This document shows positions 1 through 10,206 of a stretch of DNA of 64,000 nucleotides, piece by piece. The translations under genes and the position numbers were made by a program. Each line of letters begins with the position of its first letter. Positions within the stretch are counted from its first letter, which is position 1. The notes beneath the pieces are model-generated. The model saw nothing but the letters and a program-made list of their open reading frames with translations. It was not told where the DNA came from and searched no databases. This DNA is from Anomaloglossus baeobatrachus (lineage: Eukaryota > Chordata > Amphibia > Anura > Aromobatidae): positions 226,271,634 through 226,335,633 of the forward strand of contig NC_134357.1 in NCBI RefSeq assembly GCF_048569485.1, in the 5' to 3' direction.

Positions 1-189
1 AGGGATATTGCAGCAGAATTTAGAAGGTGAATGGATGGGAGAATGCACACTAGCAAAAGCCATAATACCCTTCTACATAGCAGCAAAGAGAGACAAATTA
101 CGAACCAAAAGGCAGTTTTGACTCCCATGTTTATATCAATGCTATAGGAGTTCCAAAGGGGTACCAGAAGCATTTAAAGCCAGAGATCA
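1..189. other. Flank of env fossil, nothing recognised
   Basis: Moderately AT-rich sequence without an open frame of note. It may be the upstream part of the env fossil, but I see no conserved motif in it. Confidence 0.3.
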
Positions 190-600
190 AGTTAAAACAG
201 GTTTTGACTCATTCATACTACCTCTACTGACCATAAACAAAAATGAAAAATGTAGACTGGATCAATTACATCTACTATAATCAACAAAGATCTGTCAATT
301 ACACTAGAGAAGCTCTTCAAGGTTTGGCAGAATGGCGTTTCAAAACAGAATGGCCCTTGACATAATATTAGCAGAGAAAGGAGGTGTTTGGAATGTAAGT
401 ACAACACGCGGGTTTTACAGATAATACAGGTCCCACCGGGAAGGTTACAGTAGCCATAAAAAAGCTAGCTTCTCTACAAAAAGAATTAAAAAGGAATTCA
501 AATGTAGAAGACCCCTGGGACCAATACTTTTTGTGGATGAAGGGATGGCAGAGATGGTTATCTCAGATAGTCGGGTGCCCCTGCAGTCTGTGTCCCGCTC
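190..600 (+). pseudogene. Fossil of endogenous retrovirus env (TM subunit)
   Basis: The translation holds a short stretch, QNRMALD, followed by an AEKGGV-like run. This is the ectodomain pattern of retroviral transmembrane envelope subunits just before the conserved cysteines. Further on are a helical Lys/Leu-rich stretch and a DPWD-like motif, as expected before the membrane segment. Only this piece is present: no LTR, gag or pol lies beside it in the window, and the downstream flank passes straight into another repeat. It is broken, with at least two interruptions, and looks old. The family assignment beyond 'retroviral env' is not secure. Confidence 0.55.
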
Positions 601-2262
601 CCACGCCAGCCCCACGGCTGCCTGCACTGAAATGTCAGCATATGCCCGCACTGCAATGTCAGCTTATGCCCACACTGCAGTCTCAGCAGCTGCCCACACT
701 GCAGTGCCAGCAGCCGCGGGAATGATGAGCGTTGCCGTCAGGAGGTTAGTAAAGTTCATTACCTGCGGTGATGAAGTCCTGCACTCCTGACGTCACTGAC
801 AGCCGCGTTCTCACATCACCTCTCGAGGGTGGCCCGAGACTATGACTAGCGGTGATGTCACGGGCCACTCTCAAGAGGTGATCTGAGAAGGCAGTGGGCA
901 TAGAAGTCAGTGACCAGCGCTGACGTCAGGAGTGCAGCTGCTTCCATCACCGCAGGTAATGTACCTAGCTAAATTCCTGAAGTCTGCGCTCATCATGCCC
1001 TGCAGTGACTTGGGATGACCTATTGATGTTAGCTCAGGTCACTGCACTGCACTCCCAGTCAATGGGGAACGTTATGTTCGTCATTGACTGGGACAGTGAG
1101 AATGGATCATCGTGGGACTCCCTTATTAGATTATGTTGGACCCGGATTTGTCTTTTCAATAAATTGGTGAAAGAGGGAATGTATTGGGGAGGGGTTTTTT
1201 TTTTCAAATAAAAAAAAAAAATAGATGACAAACACATTTTTATCACTGACAGGGTTTGTGATGTTGGGTATCTGATAGGCGCCGTGACATCACTAAACCC
1301 AGGGCTTGATGCCAGGTGACATTACACATCTGGTATCAACCCTATATATTACACCATTTGCCACTGCACCAGGGCATCGGAGTGAGCTGGTGAAAAACAC
1401 CAGAATTGGCGCATCTAATGGATGTGCTACTTCTGGGGCGGCTGCGGCCTGCTATTCTTAGACTAGGCAGGTCCGCGGTTCTTGGACCCTCCCCAGCCTG
1501 AGAATACCAGACCACAGCTGTCCGCTTTACTTTGGCTGGTGATGCAATTTGAGGGGTACCCCACGTTTTTTGTTTTAAATTATTTATTTAATTTAAAATA
1601 ACAGCGTGGGGTGCCCTCTGTTTTGGTATTACCAGCCAAGGTGAAGCTGCCAGCTGTGGTCTGCAGGCTGCAGCCATCTGCTTTACCCGACCTGGCTACA
1701 AAAAATAGTGGGGACCCCACGTCTTTTTTTTTTTAAATTATTTATTTTTTTGGCTAAATACAAGGCTAAGCACCCTTTAGTGCCATATGAATGGCACTAA
1801 AGGGTGCAATATTACAAAATGATGGGGAGTGGGACATTATATATGTGTTTCTCATCTATTATCTATCTATCCCTCTATCTATATATTCTTTCATTCATTC
1901 ATTCTTTCATTCATTCATTCATTCCTTCCTCTGTTTATCCCTCTATCTCTTTGTCTCTCTATCTATCCCTCTATTCATTCATTCATTCATTGATCCCTCT
2001 ATTTATTTATCTATTTCTCTGTCCCTCTATCTATCTATCTATTTATCCATCTATCCAGCTATATCTATCTATCATCTATTTATCTATCTAGCTGCTTCCG
2101 TGTTTTGCGGTCCGCAAAAAAACCGGAAGGCACATGGATGACACATGGCCCGTATACGGAACGGAACGGATGTCACACGGATGCCACATGAATACATTCG
2201 TGAAAAAACAGGACCGTTTTTTGTGGACCGCAAAAACGGGACGGTCGTGTGAATGTAGCCTA
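580..2262. mobile_element. Non-autonomous repeat, copy A (MITE-like)
   Basis: The right end reads GTGTGAATGTAGCC followed by TAA, the mirror of the left end of a second copy at 56537-58253 (TAA then GGCTACATTCACATGACC). The inside also matches that copy in order: a block rich in TGTCAGCA/CTGCAG units, TGACGTCA-rich text, a poly-A/T stretch, a GATA/TATC-type microsatellite, and terminal text with GCGGTCCGCAAAAA. No coding capacity is visible. The left end is missing; the copy abuts the env fossil. Superfamily is uncertain; the TAA flank would fit PIF/Harbinger-type elements. Confidence 0.5.
1855..2095. repeat. TATC/TTCA microsatellite
   Basis: Interrupted tetranucleotide runs (CTAT/TATC and TTCA) make the region open in several frames and give spurious Ser/Ile/Tyr-rich peptides. 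It lies inside the non-autonomous repeat, and an equivalent run lies in the related copy at about 56690-56790. Confidence 0.9.
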
Positions 2263-2936
2263 AGAGTTCACCCCAACACCATCTCCAAGATCCTACACCA
2301 TACGTAGTAGGTATAATATTAGCACATACGGTAAATCAAGGGGCGTGGCCTGGCCATGGAGAGATAGTGACGTGTGCTTGATCAGCTCCAGCCCTGGCGC
2401 GGTGATTCACCACCCCAGAGTACAAGCGCAGGGCCCTTTCATGGCGAATGGGCAATAGGAGAAAGAAGGGAGACCCCCAGTTCGCCTCATCCCGCCCAAG
2501 CACCTCTGTCCAGAACATATGGCGCTTTATGGTGAGGACGACTCTGGCGGGACACACTCCTAAGATGGCCAACATGTCCATGCTCACCAGGAGCAGCCGC
2601 GCTCTCTGCAGGGAGAAGGAAGCAGCTTTGGAGGCGGAGGAAGCCGTGCCTGCAACAGAGGCGAACAAAGAAGCAGCCCATGGAGCGGTGAGTGCTGGCC
2701 CTGTGAGGGAAGGACGGTACCTGCACCCGTGCTGGGAAAGCAAGATGGTGCTGAGATCCCGGGACCCAGCGGTCAGAACGACAGCATGGGAAGGCACCAT
2801 GCGGACTCTGAGGTGAGGCGGCTGGGGGGAGCTTGAGGTGATGTGGCAGCCAGAGAGCCCAGACCAGACAAGAAGGGGGCATAAAGTCCAAGACGCCCTC
2901 AGTCCTGTCTCCCAATATGCTAACAGGCACGGCATC
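2263..2936. other. GC-rich sequence, no supported gene
   Basis: GC-rich DNA with overlapping open frames on both strands (the longest about 200 codons on the minus strand). None resembles a known protein, and the frames shadow each other. The composition resembles the 5' leader of frog L1/Tx1 LINEs, and a LINE is found further right, but no motif proves the link. Confidence 0.35.
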
Positions 2937-3250
2937 CTATAGCAATGATGGCGAACCTATGGCACGCATACCAGACTGCGCACGCAGAGCGCTTTCTGAC
3001 GGCACACGCGCTGTCGCCTCGTCCTGCCACTTTGATCTGCTGGCGCGGTCGCGCTTGCAGTTCAAAGTTGTGTTGGAGCGGAGGAGACATTTCTCCTCAC
3101 TCTGAGACTTGCTCTGACACTCCTCCTCTCCTAGGCCACAGGCCTGTTGCCTAGGAAACTGCGGGAGCTTCAGTAAGCGGCGTCGGCGTGATGTCTTGTG
3201 GCCGCGCGGTACCTGAGGACCCAGCGGCGCGCAGCGGTGGAGCAGGTGCT
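2937..3250 (+). mobile_element. hAT/Charlie-like terminal fragment
   Basis: The text GATGGCGAACCTATGGCACG is typical of one end of vertebrate hAT (Charlie-type) non-autonomous elements, which begin close to CAATGATGGCGAACC. The matching opposite end is not found before the gypsy LTR at 3329, so only one end is present. There is no coding content. Confidence 0.45.
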
Positions 3251-3328
3251 GGAAGGTGAGTTGTTGTGTTTTTTTTTTTCTTTTTTAACTTGTGTGCAGC
3301 TGTGTCAAGGTGACGGGAGACAGTGCAG

Positions 3329-4493
3329 TGTGACGCCCTGGACTAGCCAGGTAGTCAAAATTAGCGCCCCACACAACACCTGTCCCTTAAAAAGGTGTCA
3401 TCAGCCAACCATTAAACTCTAGTCACCCCTCTCTGAGCTTGATGGACACACCAGGGGGCGGAGCCAGGCAGTTGGCCACGCCCACTGAGGAGTTCAGAGG
3501 GCCAGAGGTGGGAGAACAGTCGGATCAGATCAGTTTGGAGTGCAGTAGAGATCAGTTTTAGGAGTGGAGTAGAGTGGAAGCAGGCCTGGGTAGCAGGTCT
3601 GCAGCAATCTGACAGGTGCCGGGGTAGGAGCTCTGGTACCTCTGGCTAGGAGGCAAGCAGTGGCCTCAGCCTGCAGCAGCCGGGAAGACGGCTCGGTGGA
3701 ACCGTGGTGGACCCGGACAGGGTAGTGGCCCACCGGTACCGACCCGGGGAACCGAATCGGAAACCGGAGCACAAAGGGGGGTACTCAGACCCTGAAACGA
3801 GGTCCAGAAGCCACTGGACCAAGTTAATTAACTGGGTGGGAAAGGACCTATAGTCCAGACCGCAATCAAAGTCCCGACTGAAGACAACAGCCCAACGAGG
3901 GGGATAGAAAGCCACCACACAGGCAGAGAAATCCCATGGGCCAGCGTCTGCGGGCAAAAGGGCTCTCCCGACATACACAAAGCCGGGGAGCCGTCGCTGA
4001 AGTGCAGGCAGTCCACAGCTACACTACACGGTGCAGGAAAAAGGCAGAGACCACCAACCGGGTGGGGGACCAGACGCAGCCGGCTGCAGGCACCGACCAC
4101 CATCAACTTGGTTTACCAGAGACCTGTGTGTGTTTCTAATCGTGAGTACAACAGTGCCCTCCGGCCGCGCACCTCCCTGCACCGCCCAACCAAACTACAA
4201 CTCCCAACGGGTCCCGGGGCCATCATCCCTGCCCACGGAGGGGTTAACAACTTGCTGCATAACAACTCACCCGGGTGTCCCGCAATAGCAGCGGTGGTGT
4301 CCACCTTCACCACAACCCGTGGGTGGCGTCACGAACTCAAACACGGCTCTGGCCGTACATCTACGTCCCCTAAACCGCCAGCCCCCCCTTTCAGATCGAA
4401 GTGGACCACGGGGCCCCATCCGGAGACGCTTGAGCCACCCACCAGCGAGCCGGATCCGAGCAGCTCAGTCGCATCTGAGCCCGGCGTGGTACA
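3329..4493 (+). repeat. 5' LTR of gypsy element
   Basis: It matches 12671-13884 over its whole length. Start TGTGACGCCCTGGACTAGCC, end GTGGTACA. Landmarks shared with the other LTRs of this family in the window are a CCCACGGAGGGGTTAA block and a GTGGGTGGCGTCACGAAC block near the 3' end. Confidence 0.9.
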
Positions 4494-4789
4494 CATCGAC
4501 TCTTCTGGCGTCATGAACAGGATACTTACCCATTCACTCACCTGGTGAAGTGCGCCTTGTATGAACAGTCAGCGGTGATCTGTTGTTTAATTTCTGAAAT
4601 CCGCCATCTTGCCGCAATCTTTTGGCGTGAAGATTCCCGCCAGAGTCTTCTTCACCGCAGAAAAAGCGCGAAAGTTGAAGCCCCGACCCCTGGGAGCATG
4701 GCCGTAAAGCAAGGCCGGAAGTCAGAAAACAAAACTTACCGGCCGAAGAAGGGAGTGCCGCGAAAAGACCAAGGGGGAGAAGCGGGAAG

Positions 4790-5810
4790 ATGTCCGCGCC
4801 TAACCCCCACGGCGGAGTGGCGCCGGCCGCTAGAGCGGCGGCACCTGCGGGTGTGCCCGACGATGGGAATGTGGCGGCGCTCACTCCGGTCGCAGGAGCT
4901 GGGGAGGCCGCGGCTCTGACGGTCGCCCAGGTAATGCCAATCTCCTTACCCTACGTGCCCGGTTCTGCCTGGCTACCCCAGTACGATGGGAAGCCTGACG
5001 CCTTGCAGGTGTTCCGGAAAAAGATATGCACAATTCTTGATTTGTATGCCATGACTGGCAAGCAGCGTGCAGCGGTAGTGCTAGGGCAGCTGACCGACAC
5101 GGCCGAGCAGAAGGTGGAGACTTGGGCAGACGCGAACCGGACCTCGGTAACCGCCATTTTTGATAAACTCCAGGTCGCCTTTGAAACCCGCACGGAAGCG
5201 GAGTTACGGATGCAGTTTTACCATTGTCGGCAGAGACCAAAGGACAGTATAAGAGACTATGCCTTGCGGCTGCAAACAGCCTTGCGTACACTAAAGCGGG
5301 TGGACCCCATCAACAAGACTGATAGCAACAAAATGCTAGTGGAACAGTTCCTGCAGGGGCTGGGGTCCGTCGAAGATCGCAAATAATTGTGGCTGTGGTC
5401 TTTGGAACACGCCGACCTGGACTTTGCAGTGCTGAAAGAGCGGGCCATCAAAGCCCTACAAACACCAGAAGCCGGCACCCCGATCTGCCATCTTGGCCGG
5501 TTGATACTGCTCCCATTTCAGAAGCGCCCCCCTTGTTAGCCCTGCCGGCCCCTGCTGCAGCCACCGGAGCTCCGGAAGACCTCTGATCGCAAGTCAGGCG
5601 CCTGAATGAGGACGTCATCAAGATCCTCGCCGCTTTCCAGCTACCGACAAGAGGCAAGCCTGCAGAGAAGATCCAGCTCACCGACCGTCCGGAAGATATC
5701 CCTTGGATGCAGCGGAGGAGGAACAATGACCCACGGTATGAACCGCCTGTCTGCTACAAGTGTAACAAGACCGGCCACTTCTCCAGACGGTGTCCGTTAA
5801 ACGAGCAACC
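4790..5810 (+). pseudogene. Gypsy gag remains with CCHC zinc knuckle
   Basis: An open stretch from 4790 to 5386 has an Ala/Pro/Gly-rich N-terminus, then a capsid-like helical region with the typical W..A....F..L...F run found in Ty3/gypsy Gag. About 360 bases further on lies a CX2CX4HX4C zinc knuckle (CYKCNKTGHFSRRC, about 5748-5790), the nucleic-acid-binding motif of Gag. Fossil, broken. Confidence 0.8.
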
Positions 5811-5859
5811 CCTGAGGCCAAGGGCCAATCCTCTGGAGTAGATCCTCAAGGCCCAGCTG

Positions 5860-6840
5860 ATTGGCGGGATCGGTACGTTGGAGGCCGCCCCATCATCACA
5901 CTGGTGGTGGACGGTGTCCCGACCATGCCCCTGCTCAACAACGGATCACAGGTATGACTATGCCTTACACCTTGTACCAGCGATATTGGGCTGATAGTGA
6001 ACTTACTTCTCCGGACAATGGGTTAACTATCATTGCGGCCAATGGGCTCCCTATGATCCAGGTGGGGTACAAGGAAGTGACCCTGACTGTAGGACGGATG
6101 GAGCTGAGACGTCAAGGGATGATTGTGGTGCTGAATGATTCCAGTGACCGTAACCCAAAAGTGGTCCTTGGGACCAATATGATTGAGAATTGCATGGGGG
6201 AAGTGTTGAGCATGTTGCAACAGGAGGGGGTCGGCAGAGGGCACTGCAGCGTGAGATCCGGGCCCTCTTGCAGCGGCAGCAGGTGAATATGACAGGTTGA
6301 AAAATTGGTGGTGTGCGGGTGATGGACGCCGCGCCTTTGGTGGTACCGCCACGGAGCAAGATGATGATTTGGTGTAGGGCAGCAGTAGGCCCCCAGGGAC
6401 AGGATTACCTGGCGATGGTGGAGCCCTTGCCCTCGAGCATTGGCCCACAGTAATGGCAGCCAGAGGGGTGATTGATGTCAAGAAGGGGAGTGATGAATTG
6501 CGGAGAGGAAGAGTTCAGGCTTCCCCGCTACGCAACCATAGCCAAATTGTTCACCGTAGACGCACACGCTATCCATGAAACAACCTCCACGGCCACCACA
6601 TTACACTCGTACAGCGACCCTCCACCCAGACAGTTAGAGGAGTGGTGCCGGGAGCTACACGTTGGCACCGAGTCCACCCCCATGCACCACAAAGAAGGGG
6701 TATACCGGGCAGTGCAGAAGTACGGGCAGGTTTTCAGTAAACACCCGCTAGATTTTGGGAGAATTAAGGGGGTTCAACACCATATCCCCACGGTACACAT
6801 CCGCCCATTAAAGAAAGGTATAGGCCAATCTCACCCGCAC
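5860..6840 (+). pseudogene. Gypsy protease region and linker
   Basis: Between the zinc knuckle and the RT lies a region matching the place and general text of a gypsy retropepsin (a VDGVPTMPLLN-like stretch near 5910-5945) followed by a linker. The assignment rests mostly on position. Fossil, broken. Confidence 0.5.
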
Positions 6841-7444
6841 ACTACCAGTGCGCCAAGGACATGTTGAGGAACATGAAAGAGGCAGGTGTCATCCGGGATA
6901 GTTGTAGCCCCTGGGCAGCTCCATTGGTGCTGGTGAAGAACAACGATGGGACCATGAGAATGTGCATGGACTACCAGAAGATCAATCAGATAACGCATAA
7001 AGATGCCTATCCTCTTCCCCGCATTGAAGAGTCACTGGCTGCACTGAAGACTGCTAATTATTTCTCTACCCTTGACCTTACTAGTGGCTACTGGCAGGTG
7101 GCGGTTGCATGGGAATACCGCGAGAAGACGGCATTCGCTACTCCAATGGGACTCTGCGAGTTCAACAGCATGCCGTTTGGGCTGTGCAATGCCCCGGGGA
7201 CCTTCCAGAGGCTCATGGAGAGCTGTTTGGGGCATCTCAACTTCGAGACTGTTCTGCTGTATTTGGATGACGTGATTGTGTAATCCAAGACGTATGAAGC
7301 CCATCTGGAGCACCTGGCAGAGGTGTTCGCGGCCCTCTCCAAGTATGGGATGAAGTTGAAACCCTCTAAATGCCACCTGTTGAAACCCAAAGTGCAGTAC
7401 CTCGAGCATGTGGTGAGTGCGGAAGGCGTAGCCCCAGATCCTGG
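6841..7444 (+). pseudogene. Gypsy reverse transcriptase, fingers and palm
   Basis: The longest open piece (6861-7283) contains RT signatures in order: DSCSPWAAPLVLVKN, RMCMDYQKIN, YFSTLDLTSGYWQ, PFGLCNAPGTFQRLM and the catalytic YLDDVIV. These are diagnostic for Ty3/gypsy RT. The domain runs on to about 7440, where a minisatellite-bearing element interrupts it. Fossil. Confidence 0.9.
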
Positions 7445-7489
7445 AGACACTGGGGGCACATACATCACACAAGGGGCTGGGGACATGTA

Positions 7490-7740
7490 TATGCCCCCAG
7501 CCCCTCCTGTGATGTACATGCCCCCAGTCCCTCCTGTGATGTATATGCCCCCAGCCTTCCTGTGGTGTATGTGCCCCTAGCTCCTCTTGTGATGTAAATG
7601 CCCCCAGCCCCTCTTGTGATGTATGTGCCCCCAACCCCTCTGGTGATGTATATGCCCCCAGCCCCTCCTGTGATGTGTGTGCCCGCAGCCCCTCCTGTGA
7701 TGTATATGCCCCCCGCCCCTCCTGTGATGTACAAGTCACA
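7490..7740. repeat. Minisatellite array, orientation 1
   Basis: Units of about 30 bases of the form CCCCCAGCCCCTCCTGTGATGT repeated about eight times with small changes. The array is followed immediately by the same unit in reverse complement (7741 onward), so the two arrays face each other. Confidence 0.85.
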
Positions 7741-8330
7741 GGAGACGCTGAGGACATGCACATCACAAGAGGGGCTGGGGACATGCACATCACAAGAGGG
7801 GCTGGGGACATGCACATCACAAGAGGCGCTGGGGACATTCACATCACAAGTGGGGCTGGGGTGCAAACACCACAAGAGGGGCTGGGGCGCAGGCGCCACA
7901 AGAGGGGCTGGGGCGCAGGTGCCACACAAAAGGGGCTGGGGTACAGGCGCCACACAAGAGGGGCTGGGGTGCAGGCGCCACACAAGAGGGGCTGGGGCAC
8001 AGGTGCCACACAAGAGGGGCTGGGGCGCAGGCACCACACAAGAGGGGCTGGGGCGCAGGCACCACACAAGAGGGGCTGGGGTGAAGGCGCCACACAAGAG
8101 GGGCTGGGGTGCCAGCGCCCCACAAGAGGGGCTGGGGCGCAGGCGCCACACAAGAGGGACTGGGGCGCAGGCACCACACAAGAGGGGCTGGGGCGCAGGC
8201 ACCACACAAGAGGGGCTGGGGCGCAGGCACCACACAAGAGGGGCTGGGGTGCAGGCACCCCACAAGAGGGGCTGGGGCGCAGGCACCCCACAAGAGGGGC
8301 TGGGGCACAGGCACCACTGGGGGGGGCACA
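7741..8330. repeat. Minisatellite array, orientation 2
   Basis: First about four units of AGGGGCTGGGGACATGCACA form, the reverse complement of the preceding array, then about sixteen units of 28 bases built on CACAAGAGGGGCTGGGGCGC. A 28-base unit shifts frame by one each time, and all frames stay open, producing a protein-like Arg/Gly/His repeat with no biological support. Confidence 0.85.
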
Positions 8331-8897
8331 GATATTACTTGTGGAGCCCTGACATCAGTGGGGGGGAGGAGTGACACACAAACCTGGGGTGATACACAGC
8401 ATTGGGGGGCACACAGAACTGAGGGGAGGGGGGCCACAAAGCACTGGACAGGGCACACAGCAGCAGATGGCTGGTGCTGGACACACAGCAGCGCCGGACT
8501 CACAGCACCGGAGAGCAGGCATCGGACACGCAGCTCCAAGGGCTCGGGGGCGGGCACGCAGCTCCAAGGGCTCGGGGGCGGGCACGCAGCTCAGAGGGTC
8601 GGGGGGCGGGCACACATCTCAGAGGGTCGGGGGGCGGGCACGCAGCTCAGAGGGCAGAGGGGCGGGCAACGCAGAACACTTAACCCGCCCACAAAGTAAG
8701 TCCTCCCTCGCTGGCACTGGCCAGCGGGAGAACACATTGGAAAGCACAGCAGCACATGTGCAGATTTAAAGGGCCGCCGGTCCACAAGATGGCAGTGGCG
8801 GCTCAGGCACTGCCGCTCCCGGGAATCTGCCCAGGGGCCGCATAAAAGGGCATGGCGGGCTGTATACGGCCCGCGGGCCGGAGGTTCCCCACCCCTG

Positions 8898-9383
8898 CTT
8901 TACACCAACGCCAGCAATGTGGGCCTGGGTGCGGTCCTGTCCCAAGTACAAGAAGGAAGAGAGAAGGTGATCGCCTATGCCAGCAGGAAGCTATGGCCAA
9001 CAGAGAGGAACCCCGAGAAATACAGCTCCTTCAAGCTCGAGTTCTTGGAGGTCATGTGGGCGATAACAGAAAGATTTAAACATTACCTCGTGGCGGCGAA
9101 GTTCACTGCCTACACGGACAACAACCCATTGACACATCTGGATACAGCCAAGCTGGGCGCCCTGGAGCAGCGGTGGATGGCTCGACTGTCCAATTATGAT
9201 TTCACCATCAAATACAGGGCTGGCCGCAAGAACAACAACGCGCATGCGCTGTCCCGGCTGCCACACTTGTCCGATAAGAGACGGAAGAAGACAGCCTGGA
9301 GGAGAACAAGCTACCAGCATTCCATCGGCCAAGGGATGAGAAGCCCTGTGTTAGCCACCAGCAGGTGAACCTTGACCCGCTGC
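8898..9383 (+). pseudogene. Gypsy RNase H
   Basis: The frame gives YTNASNVGLGAVLSQ, then IAYASRKL, NPEKYSSFKLEFLEV, TAYTDNNPLTHL and LSNYDFTIKYRAGRKN. This is the canonical order of Ty3/gypsy RNase H motifs, ending in the NADALSR-like motif (here NAHALSRLP). It follows directly after the minisatellite insert and stops at the solo LTR at 9384. Fossil. Confidence 0.88.
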
Positions 9384-10206
9384 TGTCGCGGGCGGGGGCC
9401 AGTCCCCTGTCGCGGAGGCTGCTCGGGGAGATCACGCTCGGATCCGGTACCTTCTCCTTGGTGGCTCGAGTGGGCCGGACCCGGGGCTTTAGCAGCGCTC
9501 CTCGCCCACGAGTGAAAATGGGGATTGGGTTGGTGATCGGGTGGGTGCGCGGCCGGGGCCGCTATGGAGATTGTTCGTAACGCCACCCACGGGTCGTGGT
9601 GATTGTTGGCACCACCGCTGCTGATGATGGTGGGGGCTCCCGGGTGGCGGTGTTGTGGCGCAGCTAGATATTGACCCCTCCGTGGGTAGGGGGTGTGAGT
9701 CCCGGGGCCCGCTGGGGTGATGACGATGGAGCTGCTGGAGGGGTGCAGGGCAGGGCAGCGTAGCGCGGCGCTGTGCCTGAGGGTACTGGTGTACTCACTA
9801 TTCAGATTAAAGTCACACAGAGTCCTTATAGTGAACCAAGGCCGGATGCCAGTAGCCTCTGCAGGGGTGTGCTTGGGTCCCGCACACGGATGCACAGCAA
9901 GGGCCCTTACAGCCACCTAGTCCGGTAGTCCAGGGCCCCCCAACCCCGGCTACCACTTTCTCCGGGGAGCTGCAAGCCTCCCCTGTCAGCTTTCCACTGA
10001 CCTCAGCACAGACTGACTAAACTCTGCTCTAACACTTCCTCAGTGCTTTTCAATCCCTCCTATTTTCCTGAGGAGGGGATGAGTAGTGCCTGATTGGTTG
10101 GTGTGCATCTGTGTGAGGACTGTGTTGGTGCCAAGGAGGAGAATGGCCTGCACTTTGCTGGATTTCTGCAGGCTCTGTGACACCCTGGTTTTACCAGGGC
10201 GTCACA
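9384..10206 (-). mobile_element. Solo LTR (reverse) inside gypsy pol
   Basis: The plus strand ends CCAGGGCGTCACA, the reverse of the family start TGTGACGCCCTGG, and contains in reverse the GGAGGGGTTAA-like and GTGGGTGGCGTTACGAAC-like landmarks of the LTR family. It is flanked by a 4-base target duplication CTGC (9380-9383 and 10207-10210), and the gypsy text reads on across one CTGC. A single LTR with target duplication means a solo LTR left by LTR-LTR recombination. Confidence 0.85.

Larger units (their letters stand above)
7445..8897. mobile_element. Minisatellite-rich insert with hAT-like end
   Basis: Sequence foreign to gypsy pol separates the RT from the RNase H. Its right end reads GGAGGTTCCCCACCCCTG, the mirror of the hAT/Charlie terminus CAGGGGTGGGGAACC. 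The left end is less clear and I see no matching target duplication. The body is minisatellite (7490-8330) plus GC-rich simple repeats (8340-8700). Long open frames on both strands here are artefacts of the repeat and not genes. Confidence 0.6.

Noticed and set aside
1791-2141. Ser/Ile/Tyr-rich open frame
   Set aside because: Produced by the TATC/TTCA microsatellite.
2336-2935. 200-codon minus-strand frame
   Set aside because: GC-rich DNA gives overlapping frames on both strands here; the peptide shows no domain or codon signature of a gene.
4494-4540. Primer-binding site for a specific tRNA after the 5' LTR
   Set aside because: A TGGCGTCATGAAC word occurs about 15 bases inside, but it does not fit the 3' end of a tRNA well enough to name one.
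7860-8320. Regular 28-base repeats, CRISPR-like in size
   Set aside because: Units are contiguous without unique spacers, and the genome is vertebrate; this is a minisatellite.
7465-8557. Long open frames on both strands (up to about 270 codons)
   Set aside because: They lie wholly in minisatellite DNA; all frames are open because the units lack stops. No motif or start context supports a protein.
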